From Mytilinidion resinicola (taxonomy: Eukaryota; Ascomycota; Dothideomycetes; Mytilinidiales; Mytilinidiaceae): a stretch of 64,000 nt of DNA. Position numbers and translations under genes: made by a program. Location of the stretch: positions 275,215 to 339,214 of the forward strand of contig NW_022985440.1 of NCBI RefSeq assembly GCF_010093595.1, in the 5' to 3' direction. The notes below the pieces were generated by a model that did no database searches, was not told where the DNA came from, and saw only the letters and a list, made by a program, of their open reading frames with translations. Positions 21,758-32,030 of the stretch are shown here, piece by piece. The stretch's first letter is position 1. The number at the start of each line of letters is the position of its first letter.

Positions 21758-22691
21758 TTAGAATTGCGCAAACTTTACATGATGCATCGTAATCTTATCC
21801 GACCCCTCCCTCAAAAGCGGAATCGCCTCTTTAAACGCCTCCGTCTTGCGGAACTCCATATGCGCGTCAATGCTCTCCCACCCAATCGCGCCCACGAACA
21901 GCTTCGCGTCTCCTTCCGCAGGCGGAACCTCCTCGACGCTCCACCCGCCCACAACGCCCTTTGCGCCCTCGGCCGATTCGTCGATAATCGCCTTGAACTT
22001 TGCGAAGTTGGCGTTGAAGTCGGCTTCCGCGTACGAGGCGGGGAAGAAGAGCGTGACCATTTCGGTGATGGGCGCGGTGATGACGCTGAAGAAGGGGCCG
22101 TTCTGGAGGCGGGACACGATGTTGATCTTTGGGGGCCCGGCGACGAGGGTGCCGAGGACGGCTCTGAAGGGGGCGTAGGCGGGGGAGGTGATGAAGGTAT
22201 GGAAGTTGGTGGGGAGGCCCCAGTCTGTGGGGTGTGTTAGAGAGGGGTTTTTAAGGTCGGAAACACGTTTGGGTGGATTTGTCCGATATTGCTCAGGGGC
22301 CTGAGGGGGGTCCCTGATATTCTTCTTGGAAGTAGCCGGCATGCGTGACGACGTGCTCTTTGAACGGTATGCCACGCCAGATATCAGGCTAAGCAAAACG
22401 GTTGAAGGACGTTTTGTCTAGGTCTTGTAGAATCGGGGCACCCCAAGCAGTAGAATAGCAAAGACGTGTACACAGATTGATGAAAGGGCACTGATTATAG
22501 AAGAAGAGCTCACCAATGCTCAGGTCCAAGACATCTGGATTCTCGACCTGCCGTCCATACGACACCTTCTGCGAACCCTCTGCCTCGCTCAAGGCCTTGA
22601 GCGCAGCATCCAACGCCGTCTTGTACTCCCCAGACTCAAGATCAATCCCCGCCTTCAGCGGCACAACCACAACTTCGCTTGCTTGCGTCAT
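21758..22691 (-). CDS. Dimeric alpha/beta-barrel (ABM-like) protein
   Basis: Two exons (22691-22514 and 22224-21758) give 214 aa. The donor is GTGAGC and the CACAG acceptor completes Asp in SIDWGLP. The protein begins MTQASEVVVVPLKAGIDLES and contains two ferredoxin-like repeats, the second ending in FVGAIGWESIDAHMEFRKTE. This is the layout of fungal antibiotic-biosynthesis-monooxygenase (ABM)-fold proteins, mostly of unknown substrate. The 289-nt intron is long for this region. It contains an open stretch, so a skipped exon or alternative splicing is possible. An in-frame Met at 22775 is rejected because the family usually starts near the first strand. Its 3' end is duplicated at 11768-11935. 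Confidence 0.7.
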
Positions 22692-23502
22692 ATTCTTTGC
22701 GTATGGGCGAACTGAAATAAAGCTCGGAGATAAGTCGTCGTTGTCGGTGAATTGTTTAGAGTGGTTGATAAGCAAATGAGATGGGGGAAGCTCGAAACTT
22801 TATACAAAAGCTAGTACAAGGATGATTCCATATGTCTGCTTCGTAGCGGTGCTAGGATTTGTCTTGTTGTTGGTTCGGGTTGGGTGTGTTTCGCGGAACT
22901 CCACTGAAGTCCACTGCGTCGTCTCGTAGCTCCGAGTCTCTGGACGCCTGACGACGTGGCGGGGTACGGGCGGAAGCGGGGTCCCATCGGGTATCCTTCA
23001 AGCTTCCTAGCGTCTTGTAGACTGGCTGGTGAGCGCGGATTATTAAAGTGTTCCATTTGCTCTATCAAGTGTTTTTTGGAGGATGACTCTTTCACTGTTC
23101 TCCGTTCACACCCGAAAGTCGAAGTTGGGTTGAACGACCGAGTTGACCGACGAAGCCGATGGATGCTGTCTACTACACACTGCGTCGTTTTGATAGCATT
23201 TTACACGACTCTCTCGTCAATTCGACGTTCGCGGGAGGACGAAATGAGTTCTTTGTATATGTGTCCCTCGATTTAAGCGAGGTAGTTGAATGATATTGAG
23301 AGATGTATAACAAAAACACAATCTACTCCTAAAAAGCAATAAATGGGTATGAATCAGCAGAATGAAAGAAAAATCCACTCGTAGGCCAACACTCTCCATC
23401 CCACTCACAGGAGTCAAATGGAAATGTCTCTATACTCCGTCCTGCTCCTTCGCCAAGCACCCCTCTCCAGGCCTCAACAAGCACATACCCCATCGCTTCT
23501 CT
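22692..23502. other. Intergenic
   Basis: Upstream region of the ABM-like gene (left part) and 3' side of the BTB gene. No coding signal is supported on either strand. Confidence 0.5.
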
Positions 23503-24467
23503 CTATTCCCCTCCCCTCCCCATAACCAAATCCTGACACGCCTCCGTCTCCCGATGCTCATGATACAATCGACACCTCCCCCCCTTCCACGGCCTACACG
23601 TCCCCGTCTCAAACCCCGCCCTCCCCTCGCCCCTCTGCAAACACCTCAAACAATACACCTTGGCACAGCTGACACACGCACTCGCCCTCGCCCCCGGCTC
23701 CAGTACCCTCGAGCACTCATCGCACGCCTTGGTCACCTGCCACGACACGGGCCGCCACGGCTGCAGCGAGTGCCGCAGCAGCGCCGCGGTGCCCGGCCGC
23801 TTGAGGTACACGGCCAGGTCGCGCAAGAAGAGCGGGTGCCAGTCGTCCGGGTGCTCGGCGAGCAGCTTGTCCGTCTTCTTGAAGGCGAAGAGGTCGATGA
23901 CGAGGGCGCGGAGGGGCGCGTTGTCCCTGATCTCCTCGTACAGGATGCGCGTGTCTGACGGCGTGAGCACCGAGTTGGTCTGCTCGGCGAGGTCGGAGAT
24001 CTGGTCGATGGTCTGGTTGCGCAGGGCCTCGAGGGCGAGGCGGTCCGCGAGCGCGTACAGGTTGAGGAGCGTGTAGTAGGCGGGCTTGCCGTCTTTGAAG
24101 AAGACGAGGGGGTCGAGCTGGGAGGTGTAGAGCCACGCGACGCACAGCTCAAAGATGGCTGGGTTCTCGGCGGGGAGTTTCACGGTCTGCGAGATGCTTT
24201 CCGCGAAGGAGCCGTTCAGCGCTGCCGTGAAGAAGGGTGAGTGGTGTGTTAAAAGCTCGCGATGCACCAGGAACCGCGTCTCCTTTGGTCCGACGAAGAT
24301 CTCTGCCATGGTAGTGAAGGTCTTGAAATTTGTCCTGCGTGGTGTGGTTGGTCAGTCTGTGATCGATGGCATCCCTTGCTTAGGCATTCTTACACGAGGG
24401 AGAATCGTTGAGACGACGTCCCGGCCTGCGAGTACGGCGGCGGGAGAGGCATGAAGCCTAATGTCAT
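23503..24467 (-). CDS. BTB/POZ-domain protein
   Basis: Exon 1 (24467-24394) and exon 2 (24334-23503), with a GTAAGA donor and GCAG acceptor around a 59-nt intron, give 301 aa. The BTB core is plain: EIFVGPKETRFLVHRELLTH, then SPFFTAALNGSF, then VKLPAENPAIFELCVAWLYT and the helices LYALADRLALEALRNQTID. BTB domains dimerise and often act as adaptors, commonly for Cullin-3 ligases. The C-terminal ~75 residues hold a cysteine cluster (CDECSRVLE, then CVSCAKVYCLRCLQRG) that resembles a zinc-binding knuckle and is unusual behind a BTB domain. A start within exon 2 (Met at 24309) would cut the first strand of the domain, so the spliced start is preferred. Target proteins cannot be told. Confidence 0.8.
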
Positions 24468-25309
24468 CTCGAAACGAATTGTAGATCCTTGATGTCGGTA
24501 TCCTTGCACCACCTGGGCATGCAAGGCACGCTTGTGTATCGCGGCCAAAAAGACGATTAATTTCCTCAAACAAGTTGAGTGAATGAAGGCAGTAATAACT
24601 AGCAAGCTAAGGGTAGTAGACAAGACTGTCTAAAAGTCTAGGTAAGTAATGTGAAGGTAAACGCACGAGATTCGTGAGAATCGGAAAGTGAAGGTTCCCA
24701 CAAAGACGGCTGCACCCGGATGATCTGGCAGCGTGAATGCGACAACGGAGTAAAAGACCTCCTGACAGCAAGCCAATAGCAAATCTTTTACCTCTTTGGA
24801 GACCTACCTAGATGTGGCGGTTGCGTGGAGATTTCTTTGTTCAGGCTGTTGGCAGTCTGCAAACACAGCAGTCCGAAAGCGGTACGCTAAACACATTCCC
24901 GAAACGAAAAACCATTGGACGTCTTTGAACAGCATCGATAGGTTAATCCACGCATTAATTGCTACGAGGCACTTGAAAATCCGGGTTTGCAAAACCCCGT
25001 TTGCTTGCCTCCGATAGAGAAATTTCAGAGATGCCCGAGAATTCAAGATGCCCAAAACCGTCGCTGTATCATGAAAAGCCCCCACCGGTGTTTCCAGTTC
25101 CGGAATAAAGTAGAATACAACATCGAAGTATAAGAGACCTTAGACCGCCTAAACCATGCTTTTGAATCGCAACCGTCGAACTACTCTTGACTTTGCAAGC
25201 ATCAGAAAGTGCTGGACTACTGCATATCGAGAATTACCAGCGGCTGCCACTGGGCTCACCTGCTGCCAGCACACGCTGCCTCAAATTCTGTGTTTCTCAC
25301 TCTCTGTTA
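24468..25309. other. Intergenic
   Basis: Short overlapping open frames on both strands (for example 24796-25085) lack domains. I see no repeat or RNA gene. Confidence 0.45.
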
Positions 25310-26863
25310 TCAAGTTAACTTCTGATCAGTATTTTCGGGTGAGGTGGACGAGCCTAGCCTGGAATAGAGCATATAGAGCGCCATCTGGTTACACTCCTGC
25401 GTGCCGGTGATGGTCACCAGCCTCTCGTTGCTGTTATCTTGCGGTTCGTTGATCTTGATAACACTGCCGCTCAACGATCTGATCTCGTTGATCTTCGCAC
25501 CGCCTTTACCAATGATTGCGCCGACCATGTCGTTGGGAATGAAGATCTGCTGGGTCATAGGTTGTCCGGGCATAGCGCCACCAACTTGTGAGGCTGGAGG
25601 CCCTGCGTGACCACCGGGCTGAGCGGCGTGTCCACCATACTGAGTTGGCTGCTGTGGACCGACGCCAGCATAAGGCTGTTGGGCACGAGCCGGCGATCCA
25701 GCTCCGTAGTGCATGGGAACCTGACCCGCTTGCTGAGGAGGCTGACCATGTAGATATGGCATGCCATACTGGGCAGGAGCACGTTGTGGCTGGTTGTTGT
25801 GCTTGCGGAACTGGTCTGGGCCACCCCATTGACCGCCAGCAGGCTGAGGGACGTAAGGGACTACTTGCATACCGCCGGGGACAACACCTGCTGGGCCACC
25901 AGTTCGAGTGGCATATGCGGAAGCAGCAGGACCGCCGAATCTCTCCGTGAGCTGCTCGACTAGAGTGCTTCCAACATAGTATGTCGCAATGTGAACAGCG
26001 TCAGCAACTCCGAGCACAACAAGTGAACGCTCGCTAGACAGGGGAAGGCAAGAGTCAGAGGCGTTGAGGCGTGCTCCAGAGGCTTCCTGAATCTCGCGGA
26101 TCCGAACACCAGCCTTGCCGATGATAGAGCCGATGAGAATGTGGGGTATGAGAAGTCGAAGGGGATAGGTCTTGGATTGAGGAGTGGAGGGAGAGTCGAG
26201 GTCTTCGTTGTTCAACGTACGAATGATCAGGCCGAATGCCTAAATAGTTAGTATATGGTCAGAAAATGTGGAACCACTGATTCGTACCTTTGCAACCGCA
26301 TCCACCATGCCGCTCACGGTCAAGATTCGCTCCACTGCCCCTCGAGAGTAGTCGCTGACGGTGCACTTGGCCCCGGACATCTTGCGGATTAGTGTGACGT
26401 TCTCTCCACCCTTCCCAATGACAGTAGCTGCCTCGGCGCTCGAGATGATGGCGCGGAGATGGAGCCATCCCGACTCGTCCTGATGCATTGGTCCCTGAGA
26501 GTTTGCTCGGCCGTTGGCGCCGGAGGTCGACTGGATGGGCTGCGTGTTGAGAACCTCGGAGGCCGACGGGGCATCTGGGACGAGGGTGTCGCCTTCGAGA
26601 TCTTTAGTTCCATTCTGGTGCTTGGTTTCCTCCTCTTTGGTCTCGGCCTTGGCCTCGTCTTTCACGTCGTCCGTCTTGAAAGGCTCCTGCACAGCTCCTG
26701 CATGCTCAGAAGACTCTACGATGTCGGGATCGGCGTCGTTGTTGACCATCTTGTCCAGCGCCGGGCGCTTGGCGTCCGGCTGGTCGCCAGGTCCAGATGG
26801 AGAAGACGGCTCCTCCAAGGGGCGCTTGGTGGAGGGCGCAGCAGTGGTTGGTGAGGCCGACAT
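25310..26863 (-). CDS. Three-KH-domain RNA-binding protein (PBP2/HEK2/Rnc1-like)
   Basis: Two exons (26863-26288, 26239-25310), with a GTACGA donor and TTTAG acceptor, give 501 aa. Three KH domains each have the RNA-binding GxxG loop: KH1 about 132-205 (GKGG 150-153), KH2 about 216-285 (GKAG 233-236) and KH3 about 420-488 (GKGG 436-439). An acidic, Glu/Lys-rich N-terminus with a basic patch precedes them, and a Gly/Pro/Gln-rich linker separates KH2 from KH3. This layout is that of the hnRNP K/PCBP family, represented in yeasts by Pbp2/Hek2 and Rnc1, which bind C-rich or asymmetric mRNAs and control their stability or localisation. It shares an upstream region with the divergent coiled-coil gene at 27729. 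Confidence 0.88.
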
Positions 26864-27728
26864 GATTGCTGGGTACCTGCTGTATCAAATAAGGGGCTTC
26901 AGAGGTCTTCACGATGGCCTTGTTTAGCCTGGGGCTGCCCAAATGAAAGTCGGTCGCAATTCGTTCGTATTGTAATCGATTATGTACAGCGGGGTTGGGC
27001 TGCCCAAGGAAAACTTGCTGGTGCAGGCGATCGGGATGGGGGCGGCTGTGGTGATGGAGGAGTGAGGTGAAGGACGGTCGCCGCGGATTGGACTGGTGCT
27101 GTGCAGGGCGAGGGTGGTGGAGAGAGAAAGCGTTCAGAAGCAGCGCCTTCTCAGTGATCGAGAAGTGGCCGGCAATTGTGACGATGACGGAAGCGGTGGT
27201 GGAGCGGAAGAGGAGTGTGTTGTTGGAGAAGCGTGGTGCAGAATAAATTGCCTTCAGTACTGAAAAGTGGAAGCTCTCGCCGCTCAAACCTTTGGACCTT
27301 CGCGACTCCCGTGCTGTTGAGAACAAAGGCGCCTGCCAGACAGGTGCGGTGAAGAGAAAAGAGAGCAGAAGGAGCTGCTGCTGGAGGAGGGAGATGGTGA
27401 GGAGGAGCCGGTTACGTCGAGGAGACGACGAAGGACAGAAGCGGAGGCCTTCCAAGATTAGCCTGGCCTTGGCGGCTTGGCGCATGTCACGTGGCCGAAT
27501 GATTTCACCCGTTTGGGGTGCGATTAGCCGTCACAAGAACCACCCCAGACGCCGTGGCAGCGTTAAGGAGAGTCTATAGGGCGCCACGATAGCTGCTTTG
27601 CGCCTCTGCTGCTGCGTGTCGCTTTCTGCACCGTTTGGCCCCCCCAAACGCCACCAATACCTGCAAACGTCGGCTCAACCATCTATGCACCCTACAGCGC
27701 TTTCAATTCACATTATAGATTCTGTGAA
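26864..27728. promoter_or_regulatory. Divergent promoter region, KH gene and kinetochore candidate
   Basis: Head-to-head genes start at 26863 (-) and 27729 (+). The minus strand is pyrimidine-rich and open for a long stretch, consistent with a long 5' leader of the KH gene. No specific factor site is claimed. Confidence 0.4.
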
Positions 27729-28839
27729 ATGGCAAGCTCCAACGAGACAGCCGTCAAGAACATCCGCGAGTATGCTGTCGAGGCGCACGAGCGGCAGCAG
27801 AGCCAGATGGACGTCGACGCGTCTGACATTGAGACGCGTCTTGATGCAACGCGAAGGGAGCTTGAGGAGCGGGTGACCCAACATCGAATTGCTCTGGAGG
27901 AGGTAGGTTTACATGGAAGTCTCAATTGCATCCTGTACAGATTCACTAACAATTTGGCAGTTACGCTCAGCGCCTCAAGGCTCTTTTCATACTAAGCCCT
28001 CGGATGATCCCCGCGAGCGTCTGGCTCAGCTGCAGATTCTCAGAGATGCATACGAAAGCCTGAAGCCTAGCGTGCCGTTCCTCCCATCTCGTAATTCGTT
28101 GCTGCCTTCTCTTCTGGCGGCCCGCACGATCCAGCAAACCGTGTCTGGCACCCAGGAAGCAATCACCGCGACCAAAGAGCAGCTCAAACACTCCGAGCAG
28201 CTCCTGCGCCAAGAAGAGAGCAACTTACATGACGCAAACCTCATTGCCACCGCCATGGCAAACCGTATCGAAAGGCTCCGATCTCAGAAAGAAGCCAAGT
28301 CGCAAAAGACCCCTCAAGAGGTTGCCAAAGACTTGATCGATGCCAAGCAGCGCCAGAAAGAACGATATGACGAGGAGATGAAGAAACTCGGTCAGGCGTT
28401 TGAGATCTTCGTTGACGAGCAACTTGCTGGCATGCTAGCAGCCGAGGATCTCGGAGGTCCCGTTGTCGGCGATATGATGGACGTAGACGATGATGTGCTC
28501 GCAATAGGGTTCACCCAGCAGGGGAGGCTGAAGACCTCCAAGAAGCACATCTCCGAGCCCAGAAGGCAGAAGCGGCTGGATGAGATATGGGGGGACACAG
28601 CTACGACCGAAGAAGGCCAGCAGCTGACCGAGATCGACGCCGCTGGGAGAGAGCTTCGAGAGCTCATTGAAGACCTCTTCACTTCTCTAGTTGGGAGTAG
28701 AAGCACGGATGCATATATCGAACTGGAGAGGGAATCGGCAGCTTCCAGGTTTCTTATACGAGCGAGGATCGCGCAGTTCCATCCAAAGGACGCTCGGAAG
28801 TTGCGACTGATTGACTTCGGGCGGGAGTTAGACGATTGA
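27729..28839 (+). CDS. Coiled-coil protein, CENP-K/Sim4-like kinetochore candidate
   Basis: Exons 27729-27902 and 27961-28839 give 350 aa. The 58-nt intron has GTAGGT and CACTAAC...GGCAG. Residues 1-60 and about 125-210 form heptad-rich coiled coils (ETRLDATRRELEERVTQHRI; then EQLLRQEESNLHDANLIATA). The C-terminus has the pattern SRFLIRARIAQFHPKDARKL followed by RLIDF. This resembles the conserved tail of CENP-K (Sim4 in fission yeast), a subunit of the inner kinetochore CCAN complex (leucine- or isoleucine-rich helix, HP.D...IRL..F). I rely on motif recall only. Another coiled-coil kinetochore or structural protein is possible. Confidence 0.5.
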
Positions 28840-29508
28840 GGTCCAAGACATCGATCCGTACTTCGTAATCTACGTAGGCTCAACGAAACGATTCAATCTT
28901 TGGCATATAACGGAATTACCATGATAGTAGGTGACAAGTACGCTTCAAGATCTAGTTTCGCATCTGGAGGACTCAATCATTTTACTTACGCGTGGGCAGC
29001 CGAACGTTCCTGGACGACCAATTTGGCGTTGGTTCTGGTACGGATCACGTGATGATTACTCATTTTTCCTACAAAGGTAGTATTAGAATCTTGCTTGGCT
29101 GTATCACTCATGACTGGGCTCCACTTGCTACGAGCTCATAAGCAGCGACTGCAACATGGACGACAACGTAGATGTCTCATTCCAGATCATCGGACCTAGC
29201 TGATCACTGCACGTCCCACCACCACCATCGTCATTAGCGCTGTCGGCGGAAGCGGCACCAGAGCTTGCACATCACACCTCGCGGCCACCCCCCCTCGCTG
29301 CTGCCCGTCGAAAACTTCTTCGGGGTGCCGGCACTCGCGATAGCAGTTTCTTTTTCCCTCTAGAGTCGTACATATAGAAAGAACGCGTAATCGGGTTTTG
29401 CATATGCATTTCGGCCCTTTAGCAGTCGCCGGCGCAGCCACCATCTTTCATCTTGCAGACCCCGCGCGTTTCACGGCAAATATACTTTAAGCACACGTCG
29501 ACGTCGCA
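28840..29508. other. Intergenic, upstream of permease gene
   Basis: No supported gene. Contains the promoter and leader of the plus-strand permease starting at 29509. Confidence 0.45.
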
Positions 29509-31452
29509 ATGGCTCCATTTCCCAGCCTCGGCGTCGATGTGCCCAGGACAGATGTTTCTGTGGCACAACTGTCTTATTCCAAATCTCATTCTCGTTCCCG
29601 TTCTGGTGCATCTGTCTCTTCGTCTTCAAAGTCTAGTTCCGAAGGACACGCATGGAACTCGCCTTCCTCGCCTGAACGGGCAGGCGCCAACACGCCCGTT
29701 GCGCTGCCGACACCAATGCCAGGTTCACCAGTGACCGGAATCTCCCCATTTGTCGCGATGACTAAGGAGCAAGCCAAGTATCTGGCTAGCGGAGGCCTAA
29801 AGGGGAACAAGGAGAAGATGAAAGAGCAGGCAGCTAGGACACGGCAGAAAGAGAGGCAGAGGGAGTGGGAGAGGGAGAAGGAGCGGGTGGAAGCAGAGCG
29901 TGACGCCCAAGAGATGGAATTGAGCTTCAGACAGCGCATGCGACATTTCACATGGACGTGGTTTACTATGACTATGGCGACAGGAGGGATGGCGAATGTG
30001 ATTTATACTGGTACGTTGGGGTTTCAATCAAGTCATTACAGTTTACTTCGCACACCTTCGTACTATGTCAACGAGGAGCTAGATGTCACGAGGACATGTT
30101 GGAATGCTCAAAGGACGCTTGCTGATTTCTCGCCGACAGTACCCTATCGCTTCCATGGCATCTACGCCCTCGGGTGCATGTTTTTTCTTCTCAATATCGT
30201 CCTGTTTCTGTTTAACGTCGGCATGATCAGCACGCGTTTTTATCTGTATCCCGCAACCTTCAAAGGCAGCTTCCTCCATCCCACAGAATCCCTCTTCATC
30301 CCAGCTTGTATCATTTCACTCGGCACCATCTTCATTAATATCTCGCAATATGGCGTCGGGAAAGCCGGACCCTGGCTCAAAGACGCCATGGTATACTGCT
30401 ACTGGGTCTACTGTGCTCTCGCTGTCATAGCAAGCTGCGGGATTTTCCTAATCATGTAAGCCTCCTCCCCTATTCCTTCAAGGCCTTTCATCCTGAACCA
30501 ACTCACGCTTCTCTCCACCCCCTTCTCCCCACTAACACACGCCCCAAGGTGGTCCACCCAAACCCACACAATCTCCCGCATGACGCCCATCTGGATCTTC
30601 CCCGCCTACCCCCTCCTGATAATCGGCCCCTTCGCCGGCGTCCTCTCCGCCAAAACCACCTCCACCACCGCCCTCTCCATCATCGTGTCCGGGTACACCC
30701 TCCAAGGCATCGGCTTCATGGTCTCCCTGATGATCTACTCCGCCTTCCTCTACCGCCTGATGACGCAAAAACTCCCCGCCGAGTCCCTGCGCCCCGGCAT
30801 GTTCATCTCCGTCGGGCCCTCGGGCTTCACAATCGCGGGCCTCGTTACCATGGGCGCGCAGCTGCCCCGCATCGTTGCCGAAACCGGCGGCCGCTTCATG
30901 TCCGCCAGCGACGCCTCGCCCGCGCCGTCCACCCTCACCTTCGTCATCAGCGACGCCGACGCCCACATGACGACCGGCCTCTTCGCCGCCGAGGTGTCGC
31001 GCATCATGGCCAACTGGGCCGGCCTGTGGCTGTGGGGCCTCGCGCTGTGGTTCTTCATCGTCAGCGTCGGCGCGCACTGGACGCCCCTCACGCGCTGGAA
31101 GATGGATTTCGGCATGACGTGGTTTAGTTTCGTGTTTCCGAATACGGCGCTCACGACGGCGACGTTCGCCGTGGCGAGGTCGCTGAATAACAACCGCCCC
31201 ATTCAGATTGTGGGGTGTGTGCTTAGTGTAGCGTTGGTGGTTGTGTGGATGTTTGTGGCCGGGTGTATGGTCAAGGCGGTGGTGGGGAAGCAGATTCTGT
31301 GGCCGCAGAAGCAGGAGGATCGGGAGGAAGGGGGGTGGGTCAAGGAGGAGGAGAAGGAGGGGACGGTGGCCGGGAGGGTTAGGGCGTGGAGTATGGGGAG
31401 GAGTCGGGGGAGGGAGTGGTGGAAGAGGGATGAGAGGAATTTTTCGGTTTGA
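29509..31452 (+). CDS. Mae1-like C4-dicarboxylate/malate permease (TDT family)
   Basis: Three exons (29509-30010, 30140-30455, 30549-31452) give 573 aa. Splicing at GTACGT/GACAG and GTAAGC/CAAG restores TGGMANVIYTVPYRFHGIYA and IFLIMWSTQTHTISRM. A Ser-rich cytosolic N-terminus and a charged helix (residues about 85-145) precede ten hydrophobic helices. Family signatures are FTWTWFTMTMATGGMANVIY, HPTESLFIPACIISLGTIFI, and RPGMFISVGPSGFT. These match the fission yeast malate permease Mae1 better than the sulfite pump Ssu1, its relative. It likely moves malate or related acids across the plasma membrane. A large insert (MSASDASPAPSTLTFVISDA) lies in an external loop. The basic tail is Trp/Arg-rich. 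Substrate is inferred from the family only. Confidence 0.82.
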
Positions 31453-32030
31453 GCTGGGATTTATGGTGTGTTCGTAGCGTAGCGTTTGGTTGACTGTTAT
31501 ATACCTTGCATCGTATTCATATCTTCGAAGTTGGAGTGATGTTTGGGCCGCCATTGTGAATCACAGCCCCCTAGTCTCCAACTTGCACCCTAATAATAGC
31601 CTGAAGACACTCCCAGTATAAGAGATTTAGAACAAACACGATGAAGTCCTTAGTCATCGATATATAGGATCCATTATAGCTTCATCTATAAAGCCGAAAA
31701 ACTAGTAAACCAGACGAACCCAAAAGTCAGTCGGAAAAAAAGCGTCCAGCCCAGCGCCGTCGCCATGTCGCTATGCAGCAGCTAAACCGTGTTTCTTGAC
31801 TCCGTGTGTCCACCCATAGGTTCCCATCCCATCCATTACCATTACGCCAAAGAGTCCTAAATAAGGTCCATGAATATACGCTAGCCAGCGTCGCCAAGGC
31901 AGATGCCATCCGAACTCGCAGAAAAGTTGATAGTTGTAAAAGCAAAAAGACCAAAATCACACGCTCGCGCTCATGCTCAAGTCTAGCACCCACTCCAAAT
32001 GGTCAAGACTTCATCTCAGACGACTCTTCC
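31453..32030. other. Intergenic between convergent genes
   Basis: Lies between the permease (+) stop and the TOR (-) stop. It should hold both 3' untranslated regions. No gene is seen. Confidence 0.5.

Noticed and set aside
29509..31452. Permease as the sulfite pump Ssu1
   Set aside because: Same superfamily, but the FTWTWFT, HPTESLFIP and RPGMFI blocks match Mae1-type malate permeases better.
30532..31554. 340-codon minus-strand open frame
   Set aside because: Antisense shadow of GC-rich permease exons. It is Pro/His/Gly-rich low complexity without a domain.
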